Below are positions 30,494-39,570 of a stretch of 64,000 nucleotides of DNA, piece by piece. The stretch is from assembly GCF_003862485.1 (NCBI RefSeq), contig NZ_RRCM01000002.1:292360-356359 (forward strand), read 5' to 3'. Each line of letters opens with the position of its first letter. The stretch's first letter is position 1. The translations under genes were made by a program, and so were the position numbers. The DNA is from Lachnoanaerobaculum orale. GTDB taxonomy: Bacteria; Bacillota; Clostridia; Lachnospirales; Lachnospiraceae. The notes beneath the pieces were generated by a model, which saw nothing but the letters and a program-made list of their open reading frames with translations, was not told the DNA's origin and made no database searches.

Positions 30494-30507
30494 CACAAGA
30501 CTAGTTT

Positions 30508-31485
30508 TTATTGCATTTCCCTTTTAGGGCTTCTTTTATTTTGTTTAAAGCTTTTCTTCGGATAGATTGTAATATGTCTGAAAGGCTCCTCACCCACGCT
30601 CTTTGTTGACACCATATTGTCACCCTGCAATACTGCATGAATAATTCTTCTTTCATAAGCATTCATCGGCTCAAGCTCTGTAAATCTGCCTGTTTTCTTT
30701 ACCTTTGATGCTATATTCTTTGCAAGCAACTCCAGCTTTTCTTTTCTCTTTTTTCTGTAGTTCTCTGTATCAAGCTTTATTCTTATATAGCTTTCACTGC
30801 TTTTGTTCACTACAAGACTGAGAATATACTGCAATGAATCAAGTGTTTGACCTCTTTTACCTATCAATACACCCAAGTCTTCCTCACCCTCTATTACTAT
30901 AGAAAGCTCATTAGTCTTAAATGAAAAATTATAATTTGCATGGGCCGGCAAATCCATAGCCTTGAACAAATCATTCAAAAAGCTGTCTACTACGCCTCTG
31001 ACAGCTTCAAGCTCATCATTGGTAAGTATCTTCTTATTAGAGCTCTCATAGTTGTCTTCGCCATAGAATTTGGTGTACTCATCTACAGCTTCCGTAGAGA
31101 TTTCTTTACCTTCTTCTTTGGCTTTAGAAGTCTCTACAGGTTCTACCTTAACTTCTTTCTTTTGTGCTACAGGCTCTTTTACAGGCTCATCCTTCTTTTC
31201 AATAGGAGATTTTTGTTCTCTTACTTTCTCAGACACCTTAGGAGCTGCACTTGCAGATACATTCTTGGCTACATTTGTATTCTTTTTCTTTGCAACCTCT
31301 GTATCTTTAGATTTCTTCACTGTGACCTTAAGTGTCCACGGCTTTACACCGATGATTCCCAAAAATCCGTTTGTGCCTCTTTCAATAATCTCTACATCCA
31401 CATTGTCACTGGTGGTCCCAAGCTCAATCAATGCCTTTGTCAAAGCTTCATCATAATTTCTTGCTGAAACTCTAGCACTATCCAT
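30508..31485 (-). CDS. khpB: RNA-binding protein KhpB (Jag/EloR)
   Basis: KhpB binds RNA together with KhpA and affects cell elongation in Gram-positive bacteria. The 325-residue protein has an N-terminal Jag-N domain (~4-50, including NGFLGIIGVKPW), a long Lys/Glu-rich linker (~55-135), a KH domain with VLIGKRGQTLDSLQYILSL, and a C-terminal R3H domain with EPMNAYERRIIHAVLQ. It lies 11 bp after yidC, the usual Firmicutes pairing. The linker is longer and more charged than in many homologues. Confidence 0.95.
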   Translation of the reverse strand: MDSARVSARNYDEALTKALIELGTTSDNVDVEIIERGTNGFLGIIGVKPWTLKVTVKKSKDTEVAKKKNTNVAKNVSASAAPKVSEKVREQKSPIEKKDEPVKEPVAQKKEVKVEPVETSKAKEEGKEISTEAVDEYTKFYGEDNYESSNKKILTNDELEAVRGVVDSFLNDLFKAMDLPAHANYNFSFKTNELSIVIEGEEDLGVLIGKRGQTLDSLQYILSLVVNKSSESYIRIKLDTENYRKKRKEKLELLAKNIASKVKKTGRFTELEPMNAYERRIIHAVLQGDNMVSTKSVGEEPFRHITIYPKKSFKQNKRSPKREMQ

Positions 31486-31495
31486 CTCATTCCTC

Positions 31496-32749
31496 CTATT
31501 TATTTTTCTTAGAATTCTGCTTCTCGTTGTACTTTGCTACCATATTGGCCTTAGAAGCAAGTGATCCCGGCTTTGCATCTTTATTATAATACTCGGTAGA
31601 ATCTTTTATATTCTTTACATTTACTTCATGTTTCTTTGCTTTATTTTCTTTTTCCTGCTTTTCAATCTCATCCATATGCTTTGCATTCTCAATTACCTTT
31701 TTATTGGCACTGAGTGCAGGAAGACCCTGTTTTGCTCTTTTTGCATTTTGCTTTGCAAGATTGTTTTCTACCAATTTATCAATATCCATATCCTTTAACT
31801 GATAATTAACAAGCAACTGAATAATTGTTCTTGCAAGTGCTGAAGCAATCCAGTATATACCGATACCTGCAGGAAGAGTGAAGCAGAAGAATACGGACAT
31901 AAGCGGCATCACGGTGTTCATACTCTGCATCTGCTTTGCCATATCGCTTTCATTACCTGAATTCTGAGGCTGATTTACCGTCATTACCTTAGTAGATAAA
32001 AACTGTGTAAGACCGGCAAGTATCGGAATAATCCAAGCGATATTTATATGGTTCATTCCCTGCCAAGGTGCTACAGATAAATCAATTCCCAAAAATGAGT
32101 TCATCTGCTTAATAAGCGGAACGCTTGTATTCAATACATCGCTCATACTTGGGAATGTCTCACCAAGTTTGGTCCACTTCTCAGGTGTGAACTTATACAA
32201 TAAATCTATAACCTTATTTGTAACTGTATAGTCGTTGTTCTCTACAGGAAGTCTGACAGCTTTTGCCAAATCACTGATTTTATTTATATAATCAGGCTGT
32301 TGCATAAGAGAATTTGCTACATTCTCAAAAACTCCTCGAACACTTGTAACGTACGCCGGAATTCTATATATAACCTGATACAGACCGAACAATATAGGCA
32401 TCTGTATAAGAAGCGGAAGACAACCGCCGGTCATACTTGTACCATACTTGCTGTATACGGCTCTGGTCTCGGCATTCATCTTCATTGCCGAATCATTATC
32501 TGTTTTGCCTTTGTACTTATCCTGTATAGCCTTTATTTCAGGCTGAATTACAGCCATAAGCTTCTGAGATTTTTGCTGTTTTATAGTAAGTGGAATCATT
32601 ATAACATTTATCACTATTGTAAATACAATAATTGCGATACCGATATTTGTTATTCCTATATCAAATATCAGATTCATTATAAATCCCAGAATTTCAGCAA
32701 ACCAACCTATAATAGGCGTACTTGACTTTGTTAATAGTACAATGTCCAA
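31496..32749 (-). CDS. yidC: Membrane protein insertase YidC
   Basis: YidC/Oxa1 inserts and folds membrane proteins. The 417-residue protein has five predicted membrane segments, with the signature NVIMIPLTIKQQKSQKLM, GGCLPLLIQMPILFGLYQVI and a final MPLMSVFFCFTLPAGIGIYW. It has no lipoprotein signal, unlike SpoIIIJ. The positive residue that sits in the substrate groove of many YidC proteins (Arg in the VR-x4-PL context) is Asn here. The C-terminus is a long Lys-rich tail, expected to contact ribosomes. Between yidD and khpB. Confidence 0.96.
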   Translation of the reverse strand: MDIVLLTKSSTPIIGWFAEILGFIMNLIFDIGITNIGIAIIVFTIVINVIMIPLTIKQQKSQKLMAVIQPEIKAIQDKYKGKTDNDSAMKMNAETRAVYSKYGTSMTGGCLPLLIQMPILFGLYQVIYRIPAYVTSVRGVFENVANSLMQQPDYINKISDLAKAVRLPVENNDYTVTNKVIDLLYKFTPEKWTKLGETFPSMSDVLNTSVPLIKQMNSFLGIDLSVAPWQGMNHINIAWIIPILAGLTQFLSTKVMTVNQPQNSGNESDMAKQMQSMNTVMPLMSVFFCFTLPAGIGIYWIASALARTIIQLLVNYQLKDMDIDKLVENNLAKQNAKRAKQGLPALSANKKVIENAKHMDEIEKQEKENKAKKHEVNVKNIKDSTEYYNKDAKPGSLASKANMVAKYNEKQNSKKNK

Positions 32750-32799
32750 GCTAATACCTCCAATATTTATTAGATTTTCTAAAATAAACTTATCATTTT

Positions 32800-33036
32800 C
32801 TATGGTACAGGGTCATAGCCTCCCTTTGCTAAAGGATTGCACCTTAAAATTCTCCAAATACTAAGCAGTGTGCCCTTTATTATGCCGTGTTTTTTCAAAG
32901 CTTCTATGGCATACTGTGAACAGGTAGGAGTATAAATACAATGCGTTCTGACCTTCAGCGGTGACAGAAATATCTGATAGAACCTAATAAGCTTAATCAT
33001 TCCTGTTTTTATTAAGCTATTTAATTTTTTCAACAT
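32800..33036 (-). CDS. yidD: Membrane protein insertion efficiency factor YidD
   Basis: A small 78-residue protein with the YidD hallmark [20 protein letters not shown] and [13 protein letters not shown]; it helps YidC-dependent insertion at the membrane. It overlaps the 3' end of rnpA by 20 bp, as is common, so expression is coupled. Normal length for Firmicutes. Confidence 0.95.
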   Translation of the reverse strand: MLKKLNSLIKTGMIKLIRFYQIFLSPLKVRTHCIYTPTCSQYAIEALKKHGIIKGTLLSIWRILRCNPLAKGGYDPVP

Positions 33037-33370
33037 CTTCTTTGTCCAGTCTATGTGATTTTAGCAAATGTAAATAGGCACTTTCAAGTTTATGATAATC
33101 CTTCACATCTGCACCTACTCGAACTACTACTATTATATCTAATCCCTTTTTCTCTATCTTATTCAGCCTAAAAATCTCTCTAAGCTTTCTTACAAATGTA
33201 TGCCTGACTACACTGTTGCCATTTTTCTTTGAAACCGATATACCTATTCTGTTATAGGTAAGTTCATTCTTATATACATACATAACAAGAGCTTTATTGG
33301 CATATGACTTTCCATTCTTATACACCTTTTGAAAATCAGTATTACTTCTTAAAGACGGAAAATTCTTCAC
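33017..33370 (-). CDS. rnpA: Ribonuclease P protein component
   Basis: RnpA helps the RNase P RNA recognise precursor tRNA 5' leaders. The 117-residue protein begins [20 protein letters not shown] and has the conserved basic helix [23 protein letters not shown]. It lies 177 nt after rpmH across a structured spacer and overlaps yidD. Normal length. Confidence 0.95.
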   Translation of the reverse strand: MKNFPSLRSNTDFQKVYKNGKSYANKALVMYVYKNELTYNRIGISVSKKNGNSVVRHTFVRKLREIFRLNKIEKKGLDIIVVVRVGADVKDYHKLESAYLHLLKSHRLDKEDVEKIK

Positions 33371-33380
33371 ACAAACTCCT

Positions 33381-33476
33381 TGATGCCTCTTGCATCATAA
33401 CTGAAAACCGATGTCGGGCAATATATCACACCCGACAATAGTCGTAAACTAAAGGGATAGTCATAAGACTATCCCT
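33381..33476 (-). promoter_or_regulatory. Three hairpins in the rpmH-rnpA spacer
   Basis: TGATGC/GCATCA (33,381-33,397), GTCGGG/CCCGAC (33,413-33,436) and a perfect 10-bp AGGGATAGTC-ATAA-GACTATCCCT (33,453-33,476). None is followed by a long T run on the minus strand, so they look more like processing or stability elements than terminators. Confidence 0.5.
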
Positions 33477-33547
33477 AAGTAATCTTCGACAGATAATTTC
33501 TTTGCTATAAATTAGCACTCATCTGTTTTGGCCTTTGCCTTATTTTT

Positions 33548-33682
33548 TTAAGCTGATAATCTGGCTCTTCCCTTTGCTCTTCTGGCAGCTAAAACTTTTC
33601 TACCGCCGGCAGAACTCATTCTTGCTCTAAAACCGTGAACCTTAGATCTTTGTCTCTTCTTAGGTTGGAATGTCATTTTCAT
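33548..33682 (-). CDS. rpmH: 50S ribosomal protein L34
   Basis: A 44-residue gene read directly from the sequence: it begins [20 protein letters not shown] and ends [10 protein letters not shown], the whole L34 family pattern. AAGGAGGTG precedes the ATG. As usual, it is the first gene of the leftward operon from oriC, driven by a strong promoter at 33,766-33,794. Confidence 0.98.
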   Translation of the reverse strand: MKMTFQPKKRQRSKVHGFRARMSSAGGRKVLAARRAKGRARLSA

Positions 33683-33765
33683 GGTCTGGCACCTCCTTAC
33701 TTCTTTTCGTTTGTCTAGTCTTTCTCAAGTCTATGTTCTTCACTTTCTAAAGAACGCACCCTAGT

Positions 33766-33794
33766 ATTATAGTAAAAGAAGCCTTGCAAGTCAA
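33766..33794 (-). promoter_or_regulatory. rpmH promoter
   Basis: On the minus strand TTGACT, 17 bp, perfect TATAAT, about 85 bp before rpmH. Confidence 0.75.
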
Positions 33795-33799
33795 TAGTT

Positions 33800-34429
33800 T
33801 TATCGTTCTTCACTGATTTTTAATAATGTTCCGGCTATTGCCAAAGTTAAGATTGCAGATACTATCGCCTCTGCCACTCCCTGTGTACCTATAATACCTA
33901 CTATTACATATGGTAGCTGTGATACCTCTCTGCCTGTTGCAGAAGCATAATGCTGTCCGAATAAAAAGTAAATACCGCTCATTACCAAAATAGTATTGGT
34001 AACAGCCGCCATAGCTCCTGATACCAAAAGTGCAATCTTTATCTTTCCTGTTTTTCTGATTGCATTAAATACAAGTGCAGCTACTATACCTACAAGTATT
34101 CTCGGAACAAAACATACAATGACAGATCTTATTCCGCCTGTATATCCCGCTATTGCAGGTGCAAACGGTGAAAAGCAAAATGATGTAGGGTTCGGCATAA
34201 ATGTATTCTTCCACATACTTCCGAGTGCAAATACAAAACCAAGTCCTGCTCCTTCTTTTACACCAAGTAAAATGGCACCTATAGCTACCGTCACATGAAT
34301 GATTGTCGCATTCATAATTCCAAGCGGTATAAATCCTAAAATAGGTACCAGTGTCTGGATAATAATGATTGCTATAAAAATAGCCATTATCACCATCTTC
34401 TTTGTCTTTTGATAAGAATCTCTCTTCAT
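33800..34429 (-). CDS. ECF transporter S-component, unknown vitamin
   Basis: A 209-residue membrane protein with about six segments of the ECF S-component superfamily: GFIPLGIMNATIIHVTVAIG, GAILLGVKEGAGLGFVFALGS and NPTSFCFSPFAP. It would bind a vitamin or related micronutrient and use a shared ECF ATPase module. The substrate cannot be told from the sequence; I saw no riboswitch in the short leader to identify it. GAGGAGAAACAG precedes the ATG. It is a stand-alone gene between oriC and rpmH. Confidence 0.85.
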   Translation of the reverse strand: MKRDSYQKTKKMVIMAIFIAIIIIQTLVPILGFIPLGIMNATIIHVTVAIGAILLGVKEGAGLGFVFALGSMWKNTFMPNPTSFCFSPFAPAIAGYTGGIRSVIVCFVPRILVGIVAALVFNAIRKTGKIKIALLVSGAMAAVTNTILVMSGIYFLFGQHYASATGREVSQLPYVIVGIIGTQGVAEAIVSAILTLAIAGTLLKISEER

Positions 34430-34476
34430 CTGTTTCTCCTCTCGCTACTATTCCTACTGGATATAATGCACTTAAT

Positions 34477-34505
34477 ATTATATCTTTAAACCCCTTTGTT
34501 ATCAA
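34477..34505 (-). promoter_or_regulatory. Promoter of ECF S-component gene
   Basis: On the minus strand TTGATA, 17 bp, TATAAT. The leader is only ~40-50 nt, too short for most vitamin riboswitches. Confidence 0.65.
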
Positions 34506-34681
34506 TAATTTTATTATACTTTAATAATTTTCTTTCTGCTGCATGGTAGGCAAAAACGTAACTTTATTTTATCCGTTACTCGGTATCAACATATACGTCT
34601 CAAAAGTATCCGGATATTTTACTTTATAATAGGAAGAAAAATCTTTAAAAAATATCCACATCAAAAAACTTTTCAACATAA

Positions 34682-34963
34682 TTATCCACATTTATAACTT
34701 CAAAAGCCCTTTTCCACAGTTAACTGTTAGTAATAAACTTATCCACATTTTGTTGATAAGTTGTGGATAAGTTTATATACTATTATGTGGACATCCTACG
34801 GAATCCCTTATTTTAAGCCATTTATGTTGTCAACATCGTTTTCCACACTCTGTGTATAACTATACTTATCCACGCTTTTTAGCCACAAAACAGTATGGAT
34901 AATTTGGGAATATCTTTTTATTCACCGAGTTATCCATATCTTTGTGAACATTTATGTGGATAA
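34682..34963. other. oriC: DnaA-box cluster upstream of dnaA
   Basis: Boxes matching TTATNCACA: 34,682-34,690 (+), 34,739-34,747 (+), 34,762-34,770 (-), 34,851-34,859 (-, TTATACACA) and 34,955-34,963 (-). One-mismatch boxes lie at 34,866-34,874 and 34,930-34,938. Genes diverge to either side. The whole interval 34,506-34,988 holds no gene. Confidence 0.9.
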
Positions 34964-34988
34964 CTTTGTTTTCCGGCTGTTATTTCCA

Positions 34989-35017
34989 TTGATATGACCA
35001 CATTTTTTTGCTATACT
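34989..35017 (+). promoter_or_regulatory. dnaA promoter
   Basis: TTGATA, 17 bp, TATACT, with the DnaA-box cluster immediately upstream, which allows autorepression by DnaA. Confidence 0.7.
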
Positions 35018-35053
35018 TTATTCAGTTAGAAGTATCCCAAAGGAGTAAAAAGA

Positions 35054-36442
35054 ATGATAGACAAGATCAAATCAAATTGGGAAAACATAATCACTTTTTT
35101 AAGAGACGATTGCGAACTTTCCCCTGTATCATTCAATACGTGGATAAAGCCCATGATTCCGACATCAATTGAGAAGGACTCAAGGGGAAATTTCACACTT
35201 ATTATCACGGTTCCTTCGATGCCTTTTAAAACTTATGTTACAAAAAAATATTCCTTATATTTGGCGGTCGCCATAGAGGAAATTACCTTCATTAAGTGTA
35301 ATGTTGTTTTTAAGGAAAAAAACGAACAGGAATCACAAAAAATCCCTAAAAAGTTAATAGACAACAAAAGACATCCGGTAAACAACCTTAAACTCTTAAG
35401 TGCCAACTTAAATCCGGCATACACCTTTGACACCTTTGTCGTAGGAAAAAGCAACGATTTGGCACATGCAACAGCTGTAGCCGTAGCCGAGTCGCCCGGA
35501 AGCCAAAATCCGGGCGAACACTACAATCCCTTCTTTATATACGGAGGCGTCGGACTCGGTAAAACTCACTTGATGCACTCTATTGCACACTATATTTTAG
35601 AGCACAACCCCGATGCCAATATTTTATATGTCAGCAGTGAAAAATTCTTAAACGAATACATTGATGCATTAAAAAACAGCAATCTGGCGGAGTACCGTGC
35701 AAAATATCGTAATGTAGACGTACTTTTAATAGACGATATTCAGTTTATCGGAGGCAAGGACGCTATACAGGAGGAGCTTTTCCATACCTTTAACGCGTTG
35801 TACGAACAAAAAAAACAGATCATACTTTCTTCAGATAAACCTCCTATGGAGCTGAAAAACCTCGAAGAAAGACTTCGTTCCAGATTCGCCTGGGGTGTTG
35901 CGGTAGAGATTTTTTCTCCCGACTTTGAAACCAGAATGGCGATACTTCGAAGCAAAGAAGAACGAGACGGCAAAAACATAGATAATGAAGTAATCCAATT
36001 TATCGCTACCAATATAAAGAGCAATATCAGAATGCTTGAGGGAGCCCTCAATAAACTTTATGCAATGAGCAGGCTCAATAAAAATCAGGAAATAGATATA
36101 GATCTGGCCAAGTCGGTGCTTAAAGATATGATAACGCCTGATGCACCTACCAAAATCACTTCAGAATATATCGCTACCGTAGTTGCCGATCACTTCAATA
36201 TAACTGTAGCGGAATTAAAGGCCAAAGGACGAAAAGAACCGGTAGCCACCGCCAGACATATCACGGTGTACCTTTGCAGGAAGATGACCAATGATACACA
36301 GACAAAGATAGGCCAATTTTTAGGAGATAGAGATCACTCCACGATAGTCAATTCTGAGGACGTAATCACTAAGAGAATCACCTCGGACAGTGAGCTGAAT
36401 CAAACGATTGAAACTATCAAAAAAAAGATTTCTCCACAATAA
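35054..36442 (+). CDS. dnaA: Chromosomal replication initiator DnaA
   Basis: DnaA binds DnaA boxes and opens the origin. The 462-residue protein has domain I (~1-85), a short linker, the AAA+ domain with Walker A GGVGLGKT at 164-171 and Walker B LLIDD at 224-228, and the C-terminal DNA-binding domain with the signature GRKEPVATARHITVYLCRK and GDRDHSTIVNSEDVI. AAAGGAGT precedes the ATG. First gene of the rightward replication operon. Confidence 0.99.
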   Translation: MIDKIKSNWENIITFLRDDCELSPVSFNTWIKPMIPTSIEKDSRGNFTLIITVPSMPFKTYVTKKYSLYLAVAIEEITFIKCNVVFKEKNEQESQKIPKKLIDNKRHPVNNLKLLSANLNPAYTFDTFVVGKSNDLAHATAVAVAESPGSQNPGEHYNPFFIYGGVGLGKTHLMHSIAHYILEHNPDANILYVSSEKFLNEYIDALKNSNLAEYRAKYRNVDVLLIDDIQFIGGKDAIQEELFHTFNALYEQKKQIILSSDKPPMELKNLEERLRSRFAWGVAVEIFSPDFETRMAILRSKEERDGKNIDNEVIQFIATNIKSNIRMLEGALNKLYAMSRLNKNQEIDIDLAKSVLKDMITPDAPTKITSEYIATVVADHFNITVAELKAKGRKEPVATARHITVYLCRKMTNDTQTKIGQFLGDRDHSTIVNSEDVITKRITSDSELNQTIETIKKKISPQ

Positions 36443-36533
36443 TCCAAATTGTATGGGTAATTGTCAAACATAGCGATGTTTACAAAAAATCACAAAAAAG
36501 CAAGTGTTTACAAGGCTTTTAAGACTTTTACAC

Positions 36534-36570
36534 TTATCCACACCCTATAATAATACTAATACTAAAATAT
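36534..36570 (+). other. Second origin element: DnaA box and trio-like AT-rich tract
   Basis: A perfect TTATCCACA (36,534-36,542) is followed by CCC and then ATAATACTAATACTAAAAT, containing CTA-ATA-CTA triplets. A DnaA box next to such triplets resembles the DnaA-trio unwinding element described between dnaA and dnaN in Bacillus subtilis. Confidence 0.5.
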
Positions 36571-36587
36571 ATTTAAATATTTGACAT

Positions 36588-36609
36588 GGCAAAGCGCCGC
36601 ATCTTTGCC
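36588..36609 (+). promoter_or_regulatory. Hairpin in the dnaN leader
   Basis: GGCAAAG, 8-nt loop, CTTTGCC; the stem ends about 5 bases before the GGAGG that serves dnaN. Confidence 0.45.
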
Positions 36610-36624
36610 TTATCCGGAGGAAAA

Positions 36625-37734
36625 ATGAATTTAAAATTTCAAAAAGCACAATTGGTAAATGCACTCAGTATTGTTATGAAAGCTGTATCTACCAAAACAT
36701 CAAGTGTTATTTTAGAATCAATACTTATAAGTGCATCAAATAACAGAGTTGTTTTAGATGCTACAGATACAGAGCTTTCAATTCAAACAGAGGTTGACGC
36801 TGTAATAGTAAAAGCAGGAGGTGTTGTACTTAATGCCAAGCTTTTTTCTGAAATTGTGAGAAAGTTCGACAGTACCGAATCATTGATAGAGTTGGAAGTT
36901 GACAATGACTTCAAAACTACAATCAGATGTGAACAGGCTGTGTTTAATATTATGGGCATAGATCCGGTAGAATTTATACCGATGCCTAAGATTGACAGAG
37001 ATGCTTTTATTAGTTTGTCTCAGTTTAGCCTAAAGGAGGTCATCCGTCAGACCGAATTCTCAACCGCAATAAGTGATATTAACAGAATGATGGGCGGTGA
37101 GCTTATAGACGTAAAGAACAATGTTGCAAAGTTTGTGACTCTTGACGGACACAGAATGTCTATCAGAAATATTGAGCTTATGGGCGAATATGAAGATCAA
37201 AAATGTGTGGTTCCGATAAAATCCTTACAGGAAGTCATGAGGATAATAGACAGTGATACTCAAAAAAATGTTAATATATATTTTTCAAAGGATCATATAC
37301 TTTTTGAGTTTGACAGAACGTTGGTGCTTTCAAGGATTCTTGACGGAGAGTTTTTCAGAATCGAGAGTATGTTGTCAAATGACTATGACACAAAGGTAAA
37401 TGTCAGCAGGCTTAAGTTACAGAGTGCTATTGAACAGTCTATGATACTTATCAGAGAGAATGAGCATAAGCCTATGATACTTGATATTGAAAACGGTATG
37501 CTAAAGCTGTCCGTAAATTCATCACTTGGATTTATGGATGCCAAGGTGAATATTGAAAAGAGCGGAAGTGATCTTAAGATTGCTTTTAACCCTAAGTTTT
37601 TGGTAGATGCACTTAAAGTTATTGATGATGATTTTGTAAATATATATTTTACAAATGCAAAGTCTCCGTGCTTTATAAGAGATGATAAGAATACATACAC
37701 ATATCTTATATTGCCGGTTAATTTTATCGGATAG
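36625..37734 (+). CDS. dnaN: DNA polymerase III beta sliding clamp
   Basis: The beta clamp tethers the replicative polymerase to DNA. The start is the ATG at 36,625 (MNLKFQKAQLVNAL), which has GGAGG five bases upstream; a longer frame from 36,586 runs through a leader hairpin. The 369-residue protein shows the three-domain clamp pattern, with DGHRMSIRNIEL in the middle and an ending YLILPVNFIG close to the usual C-terminal clamp motif. Second gene of the dnaA operon. Confidence 0.98.
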   Translation: MNLKFQKAQLVNALSIVMKAVSTKTSSVILESILISASNNRVVLDATDTELSIQTEVDAVIVKAGGVVLNAKLFSEIVRKFDSTESLIELEVDNDFKTTIRCEQAVFNIMGIDPVEFIPMPKIDRDAFISLSQFSLKEVIRQTEFSTAISDINRMMGGELIDVKNNVAKFVTLDGHRMSIRNIELMGEYEDQKCVVPIKSLQEVMRIIDSDTQKNVNIYFSKDHILFEFDRTLVLSRILDGEFFRIESMLSNDYDTKVNVSRLKLQSAIEQSMILIRENEHKPMILDIENGMLKLSVNSSLGFMDAKVNIEKSGSDLKIAFNPKFLVDALKVIDDDFVNIYFTNAKSPCFIRDDKNTYTYLILPVNFIG

Positions 37735-37741
37735 GAGTAAT

Positions 37742-37954
37742 ATGCAGGAAGTAAGAATTAGAGATGAATATATAAAGCTTGAGCAGGCTATGAAGCTTGC
37801 AGGTGCCGTGTCTATGGGCTCTGAAGCCAAGATGGTAATACAGGCCGGTGAAGTTTTGGTAAACTCCGAAGTGGAGCTTAGAAGAGGTAAGAAGCTCAGA
37901 GACGGAGATATTTTCACATACGAAAACAATGATTATAGAATCGTTGGAGCTTAA
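37742..37954 (+). CDS. S4-domain RNA-binding protein (YaaA/RlbA family)
   Basis: A 70-residue S4-type protein (EYIKLEQAMKLAGAVSMGSEAK, then QAGEVLVNSEVELRRGKKLRDGD), the small gene normally found between dnaN and recF in Firmicutes. The ATG at 37,742 has GGAG 5 bases upstream. Its last 26 bp overlap the start of recF. The exact role is not settled; related proteins bind ribosomal RNA. Confidence 0.9.
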   Translation: MQEVRIRDEYIKLEQAMKLAGAVSMGSEAKMVIQAGEVLVNSEVELRRGKKLRDGDIFTYENNDYRIVGA

Positions 37955-39020
37955 GGACTACAGAAACTATGAGAATTTGGATATAAAGCTTTCAAGCGGA
38001 GTGAATATATTCTACGGTGACAACGCACAGGGAAAGACCAATATTTTGGAGTCCATATACATTGCCACCACTTCAAAATCTCATAGAGGAAGTAAGGATA
38101 AGGATATCATAAGATTTGGTGCAGGTGAGTCACATATAAAGCTTATGATAAAGAAAATGGATGCGTCTGTCAGGCTTGATATGCATATCAAGAAAAACAA
38201 GGCTAAGGGAGTTGCCATCAACGGCATCCCGATAAGGAAGCTGAGTGAGCTTTTCGGTACCTGCAATGTGGTATTTTTCTCACCTGAGGATTTGAATATC
38301 ATAAAGAGAAGTCCCAAGGAGAGAAGAAATTTTGTAGATATGGAGCTTTGTCAGCTGAATAAGGTCTATGTGTCCGCTTTGGTTACTTACAATAAGGTGC
38401 TTGATCAAAGAAACAAGCTTCTTAAGGAAATAGGCTTTAAATCAGGCTTGGAGGACACTTTGGATATCTGGGATATGCAGCTTGTAAAGTACGGAGCGGA
38501 TTTGATTGCGTACAGAGAAGAGTTTATAAAAAAGCTCAATGAAGTTATCTTAGGTATACATTCACTGCTTACAGGCGGTGAGAAAATAAAAGTGGTATAT
38601 GAAAAAAACATAGAAAAAGATGCTTTTGAAGTCGAGTTGAGAAAATCAAGGGCAAACGACATAAAGTATAAGACTACCAATGTCGGACCTCACAGAGACG
38701 ACTTTTCATTTTTCTTAAACGGTGATATGGATTTAAAGAAGTTCGGATCACAAGGGCAGCAAAGAAGTCTGGCACTTTCACTTAAGCTTTCAGAGATAGA
38801 ACTTATCAAGGAGAAATACGGCGAGTTTCCGGTATTATTGCTTGACGATGTGTTATCGGAGCTTGACGGAAAGCGTCAAAGTCATCTGCTTGAGTCTATA
38901 AAACATATACAGACGCTTATTACCTGTACAGGTGTTGAAGATTTTTTGAACAAGTCTTTGGATATAGGCAAGGTATTTAAGGTAACAAAAGGCAGTGTAA
39001 AAGAATCCGGATATAAATAA
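37929..39020 (+). CDS. recF: DNA replication and repair protein RecF
   Basis: RecF helps load RecA at gaps with RecO and RecR. The 363-residue SMC-like ATPase has Walker A GDNAQGKT at 30-37, the signature FGSQGQQRSLALSLKL and Walker B PVLLLDDVLSELD. The start overlaps the S4 gene. It is followed by a 270-bp gap and a SemiSWEET gene rather than directly by gyrB. Confidence 0.97.
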   Translation: MIIESLELKDYRNYENLDIKLSSGVNIFYGDNAQGKTNILESIYIATTSKSHRGSKDKDIIRFGAGESHIKLMIKKMDASVRLDMHIKKNKAKGVAINGIPIRKLSELFGTCNVVFFSPEDLNIIKRSPKERRNFVDMELCQLNKVYVSALVTYNKVLDQRNKLLKEIGFKSGLEDTLDIWDMQLVKYGADLIAYREEFIKKLNEVILGIHSLLTGGEKIKVVYEKNIEKDAFEVELRKSRANDIKYKTTNVGPHRDDFSFFLNGDMDLKKFGSQGQQRSLALSLKLSEIELIKEKYGEFPVLLLDDVLSELDGKRQSHLLESIKHIQTLITCTGVEDFLNKSLDIGKVFKVTKGSVKESGYK

Positions 39021-39209
39021 TATTGTATACAAGAATTTTGTATATAGAATCGTATTAGTCATAAATGTATTTTACATTATTTGTTGTTGTGCAGTTATAA
39101 AATAAGTGATAAAACATATTGATTGTTTAATTTTAATATATTTATCACATTTTTAAGGAATAAATATATAGAAAATAATGTTAAAATCTCTGTAAAACTT
39201 AGTTAAAAT

Positions 39210-39238
39210 TTGCACAGTTAAAATTTATGTGATATAGT
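39210..39238 (+). promoter_or_regulatory. Promoter of SemiSWEET gene
   Basis: TTGCAC, 17 bp, TATAGT, about 57 bp before the start codon. Confidence 0.55.
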
Positions 39239-39294
39239 ATTGCTTATAAATTTACGTATGTCGATTTATAAACCTATTTTGGAGGTAATATTTA

Positions 39295-39558
39295 ATGAGC
39301 AAAAAGAAGATTAATACATTTATAGGATCAATCGGAGCATTTATCGGAGTTTTAGTATTTTTATCTTATATACCACAGATTATAGCAAATATTGGCGGTG
39401 CGAAGTCTCAACCTCTGCAGCCGCTTGTAGCAGCAGTTTCTTGTTTGTTATGGGTAATTTACGGATTAACCAATGAACATAAGATAGATTATATTCTTAT
39501 AATACCGAACGCTGCAGGTGTCATTTTCGGATTCCTTACTTTTATAACAGCTTTATAA
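39295..39558 (+). CDS. SemiSWEET sugar transporter
   Basis: An 87-residue protein with three membrane segments and the PQ motif (LSYIPQIIANI, P27-Q28), followed by QPLVAAVSCLLWVIYGL and IPNAAGVIFGFLTF. This is the SemiSWEET pattern, a half-transporter that dimerises to move sugars. GGAGGTAATATTTA precedes the ATG. It has its own promoter and terminator and so is an independent unit inserted between recF and gyrB. The transported sugar is unknown. Confidence 0.9.
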   Translation: MSKKKINTFIGSIGAFIGVLVFLSYIPQIIANIGGAKSQPLQPLVAAVSCLLWVIYGLTNEHKIDYILIIPNAAGVIFGFLTFITAL

Positions 39559-39570
39559 ATATTTATTTTA

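Noticed and set aside
34430..34476. Vitamin riboswitch before the ECF S-component gene
   Set aside because: The leader after the predicted promoter is too short and no known riboswitch core was seen.
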